Assembly: GCA_003222395.1 (NCBI GenBank)
Contig: QHWB01000040.1
Location: 188,573-252,572 of the forward strand
DNA from: Acidobacteriota bacterium
GTDB taxonomy: Bacteria > Acidobacteriota > Vicinamibacteria > Vicinamibacterales > CAVVIG01
Direction: 5' to 3'
Length of the DNA: 64,000 nucleotides
Position numbers and translations under genes: made by a program. Shown one piece after another: positions 1 to 9,362 of the stretch. A model generated the notes under the pieces. That model saw only the letters and a program-made list of their open reading frames with translations. It was not told where the DNA came from and did no database searches. How positions within the stretch are numbered: the stretch's first letter is position 1; each line of letters opens with the position of its first letter.

Positions 1-1
1 T

Positions 2-322
2 CACAACCCGCGGATCGTCATCCTTGACGAGGCGTTCTCCGGACTCGACGTCAGCGCGGCGCGGGTCCTGAAGACGTTCGTTCGCGCGATCGCCGACGAC
101 GGCAAGATCGTCGTCTTCAGCTCCCACGTTCTCGAAGTCGTCGAGCAGGTCTGCTCGCGCGTCGTGATTCTCAAGGACGGCCGCATCGTCGGCCACGACT
201 CGGTGGCGCGTCTGCGCGCCACCCTTCAGCTGCCCACGCTCGACGCGGTGTTCGCCAGCCTTGTGAAGGAGGACGATGTCGACAGCCGCTCGCGCAGGCT
301 GATCGAGGCGATGCGCGCATGA
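2..322 (+). CDS. ABC transporter ATP-binding protein (C-terminal part)
   Basis: The window opens inside this gene; 106 codons are visible. Near its start are the Walker B and D-loop residues (ILDEAFSGLD), and the H-loop histidine follows in FSSHVLEVV, all typical of ABC ATPases. The remainder is the usual regulatory tail of export-type ATPases. The stop TGA overlaps the start of the next gene (ATGA), so the two are translationally coupled and the ATPase very probably energises the membrane protein downstream. The substrate cannot be told. The N-terminal Walker A half lies outside the window. Confidence 0.93.
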   Translation, partial: HNPRIVILDEAFSGLDVSAARVLKTFVRAIADDGKIVVFSSHVLEVVEQVCSRVVILKDGRIVGHDSVARLRATLQLPTLDAVFASLVKEDDVDSRSRRLIEAMRA

Positions 323-2061
323 TCGCCCGGCTGAAAGCCTCGCGCGACCGCTACGTAGGGCGAGCCTTTCAGGCGACCGGGTTCGGCGTGCTGTTCCGCA
401 CCTTCTTCGCGCAGCTGTTCACGAGCGAGACCGTCACCTCCGACGTCCAGCTGCGCCAGGCGATGATGTGGGTGCTGGCGTTCATTCTGACGCCGTGCCT
501 GCTGATCCTCATCCAGGTCTTTCCGCTATTCCAGCTGCTCGTCATTCGCATCGGCCGCATCCATCCGCCGCCTGGCGTGATCGTCCGCGCCACGGCAGTG
601 CGGAACCTGATGGCCGAGGACATGCTCGAATGGGCGATTCAGGTCCTCGTCGGCTACTCGATGGTGACCGTGGGACTCGTCGCCGTGTTCGTGTGGGATG
701 CGCTCAGCTTCGATCGCCGTGACGCAATGGTGCTCGGACCGATGCCGCTTCGCGGCTCGACGATCATCACATCGAAGCTCGCGGCGCTGACCGCGTTCCT
801 GCTTGGTTCATCGGCCGCGGTGAACCTTCTCAATGCCGTCGTCTTCGGCCTCGAGACGTCGGATCAGTTCGGCGCGCGGGCGCTGGTGCTGCACTTCGTC
901 GGCTGCCTTGTCGTCACGTGTGCCGGTGCGACGCTGGTGTTCGGAGCGATTGTCATGATCCGCGGCACGATTGCCGTCATCGGCGGACCGCGTCTAGCCG
1001 CGGCAGCAGGATCGCTGCTCCAGTTCGCGTTCGTCGTCGCGCTGCTCGCGTTCGTCATCGGTCTCTTCGCGTCGCCGACGCGCCGCGGCCGTCTGGTCAT
1101 CCCGACCCTGACGTCCTGGTCGCCGACCACCTGGTTCGTCGCCTGGTTTGAAGTGCTGCGCGGGTCGGATCGGGGATCGTGGCCGGAATTCGTCGCGCTC
1201 GCGCGACGCGGAATGGGTGCCGTCGCGATGGTGGTTGGCGGCGCCGTGCTGGCGTCGATCGCCGCATTCCAGCGACAGATGCAGCTCGCGCTGACGCCGT
1301 CGGCATCGCCCGGGCCGCTCGGGCGCGCGCGCGTCAGCCGCGCGGTCGCGACGCTTTTCGTCCCGCGCGATCACATCGCGCGCGCGACGTCGGATTTCAT
1401 CCTGACCACGATCGCACGGAGCCGCGCTCAACAGGCGCCGATTGCGATCGGCGCCGCGGTCGGTCTTGCTCTGGTCGTGCTCGGCTTCGTGCGTGAGCGA
1501 GGCGAGATTGCCGCGATGCTGCTGGTCGTCCCGCTGCTGCTGGCCTACTGGACGGCCATCGGGCTGCGCGCGTCGTTTTTCGTTCCGAGCGAGCTCGCGG
1601 CATCGTGGACGTTTCATGCCAACGCGCCCGACCGCTCGTTGTCGTACCGCCGCGGCATCCGCGCATCGATTTTCGGTTTCCTCGCGCCCGGCGCGGCTCT
1701 CGTCGCGCTGGCGATCGGCGGCGCCGGCCACGCCGTGCGCGTGGCCCTCGTGGTCGTTGCACTGGCAAACCTCCTCGTTCTGACGATCGACTTCGTACCG
1801 TTCACGCGCGCGTACGAGCCCGGCCACGCGAAGCTCAAAACGCGCTGGCCGCTGTACGCGTTCGGATCGTATGCGTTCAGTTACGGAGCCTTGAAGATCC
1901 CGATTCTCTACGTGGTGCTTGGCGTGCTCGCGCTCGAGCTCATTGGCAGGCGGACGCCGAGCCGCTGGTCGACCGCGCCGCGTGAGGAGGACTTCAATTC
2001 ACTGTCGGCCGTGACGGTGCTCGATCTGACCGGCGGCGCGCGCGCGGCGCTGACCCGATGA
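319..2061 (+). CDS. Multi-spanning ABC transporter permease
   Basis: This 580-residue, strongly hydrophobic protein has about ten predicted membrane segments, for example around residues 50-75, 108-130, 190-215, 230-252, 375-410 and 455-500. The start overlaps the ATPase stop in ATGA, so it is the transmembrane partner of the upstream ATP-binding protein in an ABC-2-like exporter. I see no solute-binding protein or adaptor nearby, which favours export. The family is poorly characterised and the substrate is unknown. The assignment as partner rests on the overlap; the membrane topology is read from the sequence. Confidence 0.8.
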   Translation: MIARLKASRDRYVGRAFQATGFGVLFRTFFAQLFTSETVTSDVQLRQAMMWVLAFILTPCLLILIQVFPLFQLLVIRIGRIHPPPGVIVRATAVRNLMAEDMLEWAIQVLVGYSMVTVGLVAVFVWDALSFDRRDAMVLGPMPLRGSTIITSKLAALTAFLLGSSAAVNLLNAVVFGLETSDQFGARALVLHFVGCLVVTCAGATLVFGAIVMIRGTIAVIGGPRLAAAAGSLLQFAFVVALLAFVIGLFASPTRRGRLVIPTLTSWSPTTWFVAWFEVLRGSDRGSWPEFVALARRGMGAVAMVVGGAVLASIAAFQRQMQLALTPSASPGPLGRARVSRAVATLFVPRDHIARATSDFILTTIARSRAQQAPIAIGAAVGLALVVLGFVRERGEIAAMLLVVPLLLAYWTAIGLRASFFVPSELAASWTFHANAPDRSLSYRRGIRASIFGFLAPGAALVALAIGGAGHAVRVALVVVALANLLVLTIDFVPFTRAYEPGHAKLKTRWPLYAFGSYAFSYGALKIPILYVVLGVLALELIGRRTPSRWSTAPREEDFNSLSAVTVLDLTGGARAALTR

Positions 2062-2130
2062 GATCGAACGCCGCCGACCTCGACAACCGCAAGGCGACGC
2101 CAAACGTGCGCTGACGGTGTCTAACCTCGC

Positions 2131-2622
2131 ATGAAGAAGCTCATCGCCGTCGGCGCGCTCGCGCTGGCGGGCGCCTCATCTTTCGCATGCGACACGGCGA
2201 TCGATCCCGCCACCGGCCTGGAGCTCGAATCGGTCTCCACCGGATGGCGGTCCGTCGGCGTCGTCGAAGGCATGAACAAGCTGGTGCCATCGGTCAGCTT
2301 CAAGCTGAAGAATGTGTCCGATCGTTCGCTGCCGTCGCTGCAGGTCAACGCGGTGTTCCGCCGGGTCGGCGAAGACGCCGAATGGGGCAGCACCTTCGTG
2401 ACGGCGGCCGGCACCGACGGCCTCGCGCCTGGAGCCGCGGCCGACGTCAGTGTGAAATCGCACCTCGGATACACCGGCACCGACTCGCGCGCAGAGATGC
2501 TGAGAAACACCTACTTCGTCGACGCGAAGGTGGATGTGTATGCGAAGTACGGGTCGACCCAATGGACGCGGATCGGCGAGTACGCGATCGATCGTCAGCT
2601 GATCGAGCCCGCGTTTCCCTGA
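2131..2622 (+). CDS. Secreted protein of unknown function
   Basis: A 163-residue protein with a clear N-terminal signal peptide (MKK, then about 15 hydrophobic residues) ending near SSFAC. The cysteine could be a lipidation site, but the residues before it fit the lipobox poorly. The mature part looks like a small beta-sandwich with an immunoglobulin-like pattern (SVSFKLKNVSDRSL, then LAPGAAADV). That resembles periplasmic proteins carrying FxLYD-like or DUF2393-like folds, but I cannot name a family with confidence. No strong ribosome-binding site is visible. It lies 69 bp after the permease on the same strand. Confidence 0.7.
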   Translation: MKKLIAVGALALAGASSFACDTAIDPATGLELESVSTGWRSVGVVEGMNKLVPSVSFKLKNVSDRSLPSLQVNAVFRRVGEDAEWGSTFVTAAGTDGLAPGAAADVSVKSHLGYTGTDSRAEMLRNTYFVDAKVDVYAKYGSTQWTRIGEYAIDRQLIEPAFP

Positions 2623-2634
2623 CGTCGCAGGGCT

Positions 2635-3126
2635 CTAGCGGCCGCGACCCGGCGCTCGAAAGTAATTGTCCGTTTTGTCGATCCAATCCTGACGGAGCGG
2701 GCTGAACACGTCGATGACGAGCGCGTCCTCGAGCACGTGGACCTCGTGCTCTAGCCAGCTCGGAATCTGCACCACGTCGCCGGCACGCGCCACGATCTCC
2801 TGACCGTCGAACGTGAACTTCAGCGCGCCCGACAGCACGCACGTCACCTGCTCATTTTCGTGCGAATGACGCGGCACGACGCCGCCGCGGGCCAGTTCGA
2901 ATCGCGCGACCGTCACGCGATCGCCCGTCACGTATCGGCGGATCGTGGAGGCGTTTACCTGCTCTGGCGCGATATCGCTCCAGCGGTAATGCATCGCGGT
3001 CGAAGCCGACAGTGGTCCATCCTTGATGCCCGTGACGACTGTGCGAGCCGGGGCGTCGCTGGCGGGAAAAGATTCCTCGTCGGCTTCAGTCACCGGATCA
3101 ATCCGCGGCGTCTTATTTGCCGTCAT
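2635..3126 (-). CDS. Cupin-domain protein
   Basis: A 163-residue single-domain cupin. The N-terminus carries the EESFPASDAPA motif often found ahead of small cupins. The barrel has cupin motif 1 (RHSHENEQ, metal-binding His/Glu) and motif 2 (GDVVQIPSWLEHEV). I chose the ATG at 3126 (MTANKTP) because it overlaps the end of the upstream sugar-dehydrogenase gene, giving a tight two-gene operon. A longer reading would lie inside that gene. Likely binds a metal and a small ligand or acts as a sensor; the reaction is unknown. Confidence 0.85.
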   Translation of the reverse strand: MTANKTPRIDPVTEADEESFPASDAPARTVVTGIKDGPLSASTAMHYRWSDIAPEQVNASTIRRYVTGDRVTVARFELARGGVVPRHSHENEQVTCVLSGALKFTFDGQEIVARAGDVVQIPSWLEHEVHVLEDALVIDVFSPLRQDWIDKTDNYFRAPGRGR

Positions 3127-4414
3127 ACGCGACCCGCCAAATGGCGTGCGATCCATCGTCGGTGACGAAGAGCGCGCCGTCGGCGCCAATGGCGACGCCG
3201 ACCGGGCGGCCCCACACGTCGCCGTTGGGCGTGACGAAGCCGGTGAGGAAGTCCTGGAATTCGCCCGTCGCGTGCCCGTTCTGTAACGGCACGCGGATCA
3301 CCTCGTAGCCCGTCCGGTTCGAGCGATTCCACGATCCATGCTCCGCCGCGAACAGATCGCCGCGGAACTCTTCGGGGAACTGACGCGCGGTGTAGAACGT
3401 GAGCCCGAGCGACGCGTTGTGCGGCGAGACGAGCACGTCGGGAACGAGAATCTTTCCTTTCAGCTCGGGATGCTTTGCCGCATGCCGCGGATCCTGATGG
3501 TCGCCCATGTAGTACCACGGCCATCCGTAGAACGCATCTTCCTTCACGTGCGTGACGTAATCGGGGACCAGATTGTCGCCGAGCGCGTCGCGCTCGTTGG
3601 TCGAGCACCACAACTCTCCGGTCGTGGGGTTGACGCCGAGGCCTGCCGGATTGCGGATACCCGAGGCATACACCTTCACGAACTTTCCGTCGGGGGTGTA
3701 CTCGAGGATGTCCGCGCGGTGGAACTCGGCTTTGTTCTCGTCGGGATCGTCGACGTTCGACAGCGAACCGACGGCGACCCACAGGCGTTTGCCGTCGGGC
3801 GAGAAGGCGACGTCGCGCGTCGAATGGCCGCCGGTCGGCAGATCGGGAACGATGGTCGTCGGCGCGTCACTCGCCTTCACGTCGCCGCTCCTGTAAGGAA
3901 AGCGCACGACCGCATTCGTGTTGCCGATGTAGAGCCACTGCGGATTCGGCCCGGCGGGAACGAACGCGATGCCATACGGCTGCCGCAACCCGCTGGCGTA
4001 CACCGACACCTGTTCAGGCTTGCCGTCGGCGGTGCGTCCGCGGAATACCTTGATGTTGCCGGCGCGCGTTTCAGCGACGAAGAGATCGCCGTTGGGCGCC
4101 AGGCGAATCGTGCGCGGCCCCTGAAGCTCCGAAGCGTACAGCTCCACCTTGAAGCCGGCGGGCGCCTGCGGCCACGCGTCGGCGGGGCGCGGGACGATCC
4201 GCGCGTTGTTGCGCGCCGACTCGGTGGCGAACGGCTGCGGCAGATCGGCGACGGTGATCTTGCGGAAGGTGCCCGCTTTCATCGTGCGGTAGTCGACGAA
4301 CGCCGCCTGTCCGGTGACCAGCTGGTTCTTGTCGACCTTGTCGGCGTCCGCGCGCGCGATCCACGCGCCCGCGACGACCAACGCGGTGACGACGATCCAG
4401 CGAATACCTGTCAT
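3113..4414 (-). CDS. PQQ-dependent sugar dehydrogenase-like protein (sorbosone/glucose dehydrogenase fold)
   Basis: A 433-residue secreted six-bladed beta-propeller of the soluble aldose sugar dehydrogenase / L-sorbosone dehydrogenase family. Repeated blade motifs are visible: LAPNGDLFVAETRAG, PYGIAFVPAG, GGHSTRDVAFSPDG, SGIRNPAGLG, EDAFYGWPWYYMG, AAEHGSWNRS and GADGALFVTDDGS. An N-terminal hydrophobic segment (residues 4-22) exports it to the periplasm. The ATG at 4414 is preferred because GGAGG lies 5 bp upstream. It overlaps the cupin gene by 14 bp. Oxidation of sugars with PQQ is the known family role; the actual substrate is not deducible. Confidence 0.9.
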   Translation of the reverse strand: MTGIRWIVVTALVVAGAWIARADADKVDKNQLVTGQAAFVDYRTMKAGTFRKITVADLPQPFATESARNNARIVPRPADAWPQAPAGFKVELYASELQGPRTIRLAPNGDLFVAETRAGNIKVFRGRTADGKPEQVSVYASGLRQPYGIAFVPAGPNPQWLYIGNTNAVVRFPYRSGDVKASDAPTTIVPDLPTGGHSTRDVAFSPDGKRLWVAVGSLSNVDDPDENKAEFHRADILEYTPDGKFVKVYASGIRNPAGLGVNPTTGELWCSTNERDALGDNLVPDYVTHVKEDAFYGWPWYYMGDHQDPRHAAKHPELKGKILVPDVLVSPHNASLGLTFYTARQFPEEFRGDLFAAEHGSWNRSNRTGYEVIRVPLQNGHATGEFQDFLTGFVTPNGDVWGRPVGVAIGADGALFVTDDGSHAIWRVAYDGK

Positions 4415-4458
4415 GATGCCTCCAGGCTGAGCCACGAGAAATGCGCCATTATACGGCG

Positions 4459-4764
4459 CTATCCCTTTCGGTTGCGGCGCCAGCGGGCCTGTGCAGCCTG
4501 ACGCGCGATCTCGGCGCGCCGCTTCGCGCTCAGCCGCTGGGCCCGGATGCGGCCGCCGACGAGGCCGCCCTGCCGTCCGAACTCAGCGGCTTGGGCCTTG
4601 ACCGCGGCCGGATCCGGAACCAGCCATTCCTCGTTGAAGATGCGCGTGGGGGCATGGCACCAGGGGCATTCGCGCGCGCGATTGCCCGTCTCGACCGCCA
4701 TCCCCTGCCATTCGCAGACCGCGCAGGCGCGGTGGACGAGTCTGCGCTGTGCCACGGCTCGCAT
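4459..4764 (-). CDS. Small zinc-ribbon protein
   Basis: About 101 residues. The N-terminal half has two cysteine pairs (CAVC and CPWC) forming a zinc ribbon. The C-terminal half is a basic helical segment with the GRQGGLVGG...RAEIARQAAQARW pattern found in several small putative nucleic-acid-binding proteins. The ATG at 4764 is preferred over an upstream TTG. Function unknown. An 8-bp inverted repeat lies just upstream. Confidence 0.75.
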   Translation of the reverse strand: MRAVAQRRLVHRACAVCEWQGMAVETGNRARECPWCHAPTRIFNEEWLVPDPAAVKAQAAEFGRQGGLVGGRIRAQRLSAKRRAEIARQAAQARWRRNRKG

Positions 4765-4773
4765 GGTAGCGCG

Positions 4774-4795
4774 ATGCTTGAGGGGAATCAAGCAT
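4774..4795. repeat. Inverted repeat, possible operator
   Basis: A perfect 8-bp inverted repeat, ATGCTTGA-GGGGAA-TCAAGCAT, sits 10 bp upstream of the zinc-ribbon start and about 55 bp upstream of the opposing receiver-like gene. Between divergent genes, an operator is more likely than a terminator; there is no T-tract. Confidence 0.4.
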
Positions 4796-4850
4796 TGCCT
4801 GCTTGAGAGGTCTCACGCAGCGCGGCACGGGCGTTGCCCCGCCGCCCGTC

Positions 4851-5263
4851 ATGGCGTCGCGCGTGCTGATCGTCGAGGCCGACGCCGGACAGCGCCTTCT
4901 GTTGACCGCGCGGTGCGCGACGTCGCCCTCGTGGAGAACAGCACCGATTTCTACGGGGCGCGCGACCGCCTCACGACGCTGCGCCCCGATTTTCTCGTCA
5001 CCAATCTCCGTCTGCGGACCGTCAGCGGCCTCCATCTCCTCTACCTCGCCGCGTTCCGCGCGCGCACCATCGTGTACGTGGATCACACCGACCGCTCGCT
5101 GCTCCTCGAGGCGCAGCGCCTCGGCGCGTTCGTCGAATCGCCGCGGCGGTTGCCCTTTGCGCTGCCGTCCTACCTGCGCGCGCCGCTGCCGGCGCGGGAC
5201 CGACGCGATCCGACGCGCGTCGACGAGAGCCTTCCGGGCGGACGCCGCGCCGGCGACGTGTGA
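4851..5263 (+). pseudogene. Receiver-like domain protein, frameshifted
   Basis: The first 19 codons from the ATG at 4851 read like the start of a response-regulator receiver (VLIVEADAGQRLLL). The rest continues in a different frame from about 4910 to the stop at 5263 (VALVENSTDFYGARD, RPDFLVTNLRL, IVYVDHTDR). The two halves join with a single-base shift near 4901-4915. The expected phosphoacceptor aspartate after strand 3 is replaced by asparagine (TNLRL), so even the intact protein would be a pseudo-receiver. It could be a true pseudogene or a sequencing indel. Confidence 0.6.
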
Positions 5264-5292
5264 CCGATCGCGCGGGGAATCTCTGGGACGGT

Positions 5293-6510
5293 TTACTCGA
5301 ACCGCAGCGCCTCGATCGGGTCGAGTCGCGCCGCCTGCCGGGCCGGGTAATACCCGAAGAAGATGCCGATGGCCGCCGAGCAGCCGAAGGCGAGCGTGAC
5401 CGCGTTCGACGACACGCGCGCCGGCCACTGAAACGCATCCGCAATGGCCTGCGCCCCCAGCGTGCCCGCTCCGACGCCGATCGCGCCGCCGATCAGACTG
5501 AGGATGATCGCCTCGACGAGAAACTGCCGGAGCACGTCGCGGCCCCGGGCGCCGACCGCCTGGCGCAGACCGATCTCGCGCGTCCGCTCCGTCACCGACA
5601 CCAGCATGATGTTCATGATCCCGATGCCGCCGACGAGCAGCGACACCGAGGCGATCGCCGCGAGCAGCGCCTCCATCGTCCGGGTCGACTCTTTGACGGC
5701 CTCGGCGATCTCGGTCGGGTGCCGCAGGTTGAAGTCGTCGTTCGCGCCCGATCTGATGTGGTGCCGCTCGCGCAGCAGCGCCGCGATGTCCTGCTCGGCC
5801 GCGTCGACGACCGACGCCGACGTCCCGGACATCATGATGTCGTCGAGCCATGTCTGACCTTTGATCTTCTTCATGACGGTGGTGTACGGCATGAGGAAGT
5901 TGTCGTCCTGATCCTGTCCCGTCGCCGACTGGCCTTTGACATCGAGGACGCCGACGACCACGCACGGCTCGTTCTTCACGCGCATTGTTTCCCCGATCGG
6001 ATCCCGCGAGCCGAACAACTGATCGACGATCGTCTGGCCGAGCACGCAGACGTTGCGTGCGCGCTCGACGTCCGCGTCCGTGTACATGCCGCCACGGACG
6101 ACGTTCCACCCTTTGAGCGCCAGATATTCGGGCCCGACCCCGCGAACGGTCGTTCCCCAGTTCTGATTGCCGTACACGACCTGCACGCGCGTGTCGACCT
6201 GCGGCGTGACGTTGGCGACGGCCGCAATGTGCTCTTTGATGGCTTCGAAGTCGGCGAGCGTCAGTGTCTTCGTTCCGAATGCGCCCGTCCGCACGCCGGC
6301 GCGATTCACGCCGCCCGCCTCGACCCAAATCATGTTCGCGCCGATGTTGGCGATGGCGCGTTCGACGCTCGCCTGCGCGCCTTCGCCGATCGCGACAACG
6401 CAGATGACGGCGCCGACGCCGATGATGATGCCGAGCATCGTCAGCGACGTGCGCATGACGTTCTGCGCGAGCGCCTTCAGCGCGAGCCGCGGAATCATCA
6501 AGAGGTTCAT
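5293..6510 (-). CDS. MacB-like ABC transporter permease (FtsX family)
   Basis: About 405 residues with the four-helix MacB/FtsX layout: a first helix near residues 18-40 (MLGIIIGVGAVICVVAIGEGAQ), a large periplasmic domain, then three C-terminal helices including the LLVGGIGIMNIMLVSVTERTREIGLR signature. These permeases export peptides, lipoproteins or antibiotics with a separate ATPase and adaptor. Neither partner is adjacent. The ATG at 6510 is used; a GTG nine bases upstream is possible. The next gene, on the same strand, is unrelated. Confidence 0.9.
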   Translation of the reverse strand: MNLLMIPRLALKALAQNVMRTSLTMLGIIIGVGAVICVVAIGEGAQASVERAIANIGANMIWVEAGGVNRAGVRTGAFGTKTLTLADFEAIKEHIAAVANVTPQVDTRVQVVYGNQNWGTTVRGVGPEYLALKGWNVVRGGMYTDADVERARNVCVLGQTIVDQLFGSRDPIGETMRVKNEPCVVVGVLDVKGQSATGQDQDDNFLMPYTTVMKKIKGQTWLDDIMMSGTSASVVDAAEQDIAALLRERHHIRSGANDDFNLRHPTEIAEAVKESTRTMEALLAAIASVSLLVGGIGIMNIMLVSVTERTREIGLRQAVGARGRDVLRQFLVEAIILSLIGGAIGVGAGTLGAQAIADAFQWPARVSSNAVTLAFGCSAAIGIFFGYYPARQAARLDPIEALRFE

Positions 6511-6723
6511 CGCATTCACCGCGCGTCGATGCCTTCGCTGTCGCGCGCCGTTCGCGTCGTCGTCGAATCAGCAGGACTGTGATCTACGTCGCATCCGTTC
6601 GCTGACGCTCGACCCGCGAACGCATCTCCTGCTCCCAGGAGATCGGATCGAGTCCTCAGGTGCTGAAGCAGGGACGAAGCAGTCCGGCGACGATATCGCG
6701 CAGGGCGCCGAAAAACGCGGCCA

Positions 6724-8073
6724 TCATCTGCTTCGTCCGCCTCCGCCGGCGGTTGCACGTGGTATCTCGGCGCCCCGGATGTACACACGCGCGATCCGCC
6801 TGGTGTTGACAATGTCGTCGAGCGGGTTCGCATCGAGGACGATGAAGTCGGCGCTCTTGCCGGGCGCGATCGTGCCGAGACGATCGAGTCGCAGGATGTC
6901 GGCGGCCGTGCGCGTCGCCGCCACGATCGCCTCGGCCGGCGTCAGGCCGGCCGACACCATATGTTCGAGCTCGATGTGCTCCGTCCAGCCGAAGAGTCCG
7001 CCGGCGCTCTGGCCACCGACGTCGGTCCCGAGCGCAAGCCGGACGCCGGCGCGATTCAGCGCGGCGACATTCCGCGCGATCCTTTCCCAGTCGGCGCGCG
7101 CCGCCGCTGCCGACTGTGGCGTGCGGCGGGACAGCGTCTCCTTCACCTGTTCGATCACCGCGGCGGAGACCGTGTCGCGCAGGGCCGGCTCGGCGAGCCA
7201 CCGAGGCTCGGCAGTGTAGATATTGAGCCTCGGCGCAAAGAGCGTCAGCGTGAAGAAGACCTGCGGCCGTTCCTTCAGCAGTCCAAGCAGCTCGTCGTCC
7301 ACGTCGCGATCACGGACAGGATGAAGGAACCCATCGACGCCCGTCCGAAGAAGACTCTTCGCATCGTCGAGCGTCGCGATGTGCGCGAACACGCGCAGCT
7401 GATGCTTGTGCGCCTCGTCGATGATGGCGCGATACAAGACGGGGCTCAGCTTCGGCACCGTGCCGTTGCGGTCGTCGACCCAGATCTTGACGAAGTCGAC
7501 GTTCTTCGCCGCCAGTTCCCGGACGTCTTGTCTGGCCTCGCGCTCGCTGGAGACGCCATATGGCGCATCGCGCATCGGCGGATTCGGACCGGCATCGGGC
7601 GGAGCGAGGCCGCGCCATGCCGTCCGAACGACCGCGCCTGGATGCGGATCGTCGCGCAGCCGAAGCGTGAAGTCGCCGCGATCGGTGCCCGCGCTGCCGA
7701 CGGCCGCAACGCCGAAGTAGGCGAAACGATTCAGCTCGTCGACGATCGTGTCGCGGCTGAAGTTCTCGGCACGGAACGTCGCACCGCGTCGGTAACCAAG
7801 ATGCGTGTGGATGTCCACGAGCGCCGGCATCACGGTCTTGCCGCTCAGGTCCACCCGCCGAAAGCCGGTCGGCGTCTTCAACTCTCCCTGCCGGCCCACG
7901 CGCACGAACGTATCGCCTTGCACGATGAACGCCGATCGTTCGATGGCGGCACTGCCGTCACCGGTGATCAAACGCGCGCCGTCGAACAGCACGGCCGGCG
8001 CGTCGCGACGCGGTGACTGACCGACCATCGAGACGGTCAGCGAGACGACGCACGCGGCGGTCGCAGTCAGCAT
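6724..8073 (-). CDS. Secreted amidohydrolase (imidazolonepropionase-like)
   Basis: A 449-residue metal-dependent hydrolase with a signal peptide (MLTATAACVVSLTVSMVGQS). The usual metal ligands are present: HTH in VDIHTHLG, the bridging lysine in FVKIWVDD, histidines in FAHIAT and FLHPVRD, and the aspartate in GTDVGG. The C-terminal SADFIVLDANPLDDI strand is also typical. It may hydrolyse cyclic amides or peptides; the substrate is unknown. The start at 8073 was chosen because any longer reading would run into the tRNA-Leu gene. Confidence 0.88.
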   Translation of the reverse strand: MLTATAACVVSLTVSMVGQSPRRDAPAVLFDGARLITGDGSAAIERSAFIVQGDTFVRVGRQGELKTPTGFRRVDLSGKTVMPALVDIHTHLGYRRGATFRAENFSRDTIVDELNRFAYFGVAAVGSAGTDRGDFTLRLRDDPHPGAVVRTAWRGLAPPDAGPNPPMRDAPYGVSSEREARQDVRELAAKNVDFVKIWVDDRNGTVPKLSPVLYRAIIDEAHKHQLRVFAHIATLDDAKSLLRTGVDGFLHPVRDRDVDDELLGLLKERPQVFFTLTLFAPRLNIYTAEPRWLAEPALRDTVSAAVIEQVKETLSRRTPQSAAAARADWERIARNVAALNRAGVRLALGTDVGGQSAGGLFGWTEHIELEHMVSAGLTPAEAIVAATRTAADILRLDRLGTIAPGKSADFIVLDANPLDDIVNTRRIARVYIRGAEIPRATAGGGGRSR

Positions 8074-8112
8074 CTTCAGGGCAGGATCTCCCAGCGTCCA
8101 CTCATCCACTCT

Positions 8113-8201
8113 TGGTGCCGAGGGCGGGAATCGAACCCGCACGCCGCTTGCGCGGCCCAGGATTTTAAGTCCTGTGCGTCTGCCAGTTCCGCCACCCCGG
8201 C
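8113..8201 (-). tRNA. tRNA-Leu (anticodon UAA)
   Basis: On the minus strand the sequence folds as a class II tRNA. It has acceptor GCCGGGG paired with CCCTCGGC (one G-T pair), an anticodon stem CAGGA/TCCTG with loop CTTAAAA giving anticodon TAA, a long variable arm, and the T-loop GTTCGATTC. CCA is encoded. The long variable arm and TAA anticodon identify leucine. Confidence 0.96.
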
Positions 8202-8679
8202 ATGTCGTTCAGTGGGTGGAACTTAGAGATTCTACAGGAAGGCCTGATCGGACGATGTTGAAAGGGTCTTGAAAGGCTGTCCATCGTCGAGCCGCGCGAC
8301 CGCCGCCTCGAGACTCTTGTCGCTTCCCTCCCGACATCGCTAACCGGACGTCCGGTGGCGACGGATGAAATGATTATGGAGAGTGCTCAGACGTACGCGA
8401 TTTCAGATCGAGAGCTGTGGCGCCGCCAATGCTCGTCGCTGCGCTCCGACTGCTCATGCGGTCTTGAGCATCGACGGCGCTTCCGCGCAGCGGAGATGTG
8501 GCGCTCACGTGATCGCCTTGGTGTCGATGTCCGACAACCGCACTGCGAACATGTTTGCTCGCCGGAACTTCAGAGCGTAGGAACGTTGCGGTAGACTCCG
8601 ACAGTCAGTCTCTTCTGTCGCTTCGGTCCCGCGAGATGCGCGCCGTGCCGTTGTTGCGGTCGTTTGCCTGAGGTGCGCT
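8202..8679. other. Gene-poor stretch
   Basis: Nothing convincing lies between tRNA-Leu and the broken serine-hydrolase gene. Short open frames have no ribosome-binding site or recognisable product. Composition is less GC-rich than in neighbouring genes, which fits decayed or acquired sequence. Confidence 0.5.
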
Positions 8680-9362
8680 GTGAAGAAGCGGGTCATTTCG
8701 GCGGGTTTAACAATCGCTGGCGGGTTGGCGATCGCCGCCGCTTGTAGTCGACCGCAAGCTGAGTCGGGCTCGGCGAAGGTCGACAAGCTCTTCGCGCAAT
8801 GGGACAGGCCAGGTTCTCCAGGTTGCGCGCTTGGCGTGAGCCGAAATGGTGTGCCGCTTTACGAGCACGGGTACGGCGTCGCCAATCTCGAACTAGGCAT
8901 TCCAATTACACCATCGTCGGTTTTTGGCGCCGCCTCGATTTCGAAGCAATTCAAAACAGATTCCGGCTTCCAGGTGGCATCAATGCGCTGGAGTTTGTTC
9001 CGGCGACCGGCGTTCGGGCGCACGGGTGTCATATTGTCGACAACGCGGGCAAGCAGTTAGATGTACTGGAGCTGGTGACGTTCGAACCGTCGACGATCGA
9101 CCTGCGCTCGTCAGTCGGCGAGTACCGCAGTCTGGAGATCGATGTCACGTACACGGTTGCACTAGAAGGTTCCGGCCTAGCCGTGAGACCTCCTGGCAGG
9201 GCGCACATCGTTCTGCAGCCTGTCGCGAAGGACGTGTTCGCGGGCGATTCGGTCGGCACAGTGAAGTTCTTGCGCGACGCGCGAGGCGCTGTGTCGGGAT
9301 TCACAGTGAATCGAGACAAAGCGCGAGGCATTCGCTTCGATCGGGTCAAGCCAGCTGGCTAG
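8680..9362 (+). pseudogene. Beta-lactamase-family serine hydrolase, catalytic core deleted
   Basis: From the GTG at 8680 there is a lipoprotein-like signal (ending AAACS) and the start of a class C beta-lactamase/esterase domain: PGCALGVSRNG, GYGVANLELG and the catalytic SISK motif (SxxK). Just after SISKQF the sequence jumps, in another frame, to what looks like the C-terminal accessory domain of the same family (GEYRSLEIDVTYTV...LQPVAKDVF...SGFTVNRDKARGIRF). About 250-300 residues, including the YxN and HxG motifs, are missing. The result cannot be enzymatically active. Confidence 0.75.
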
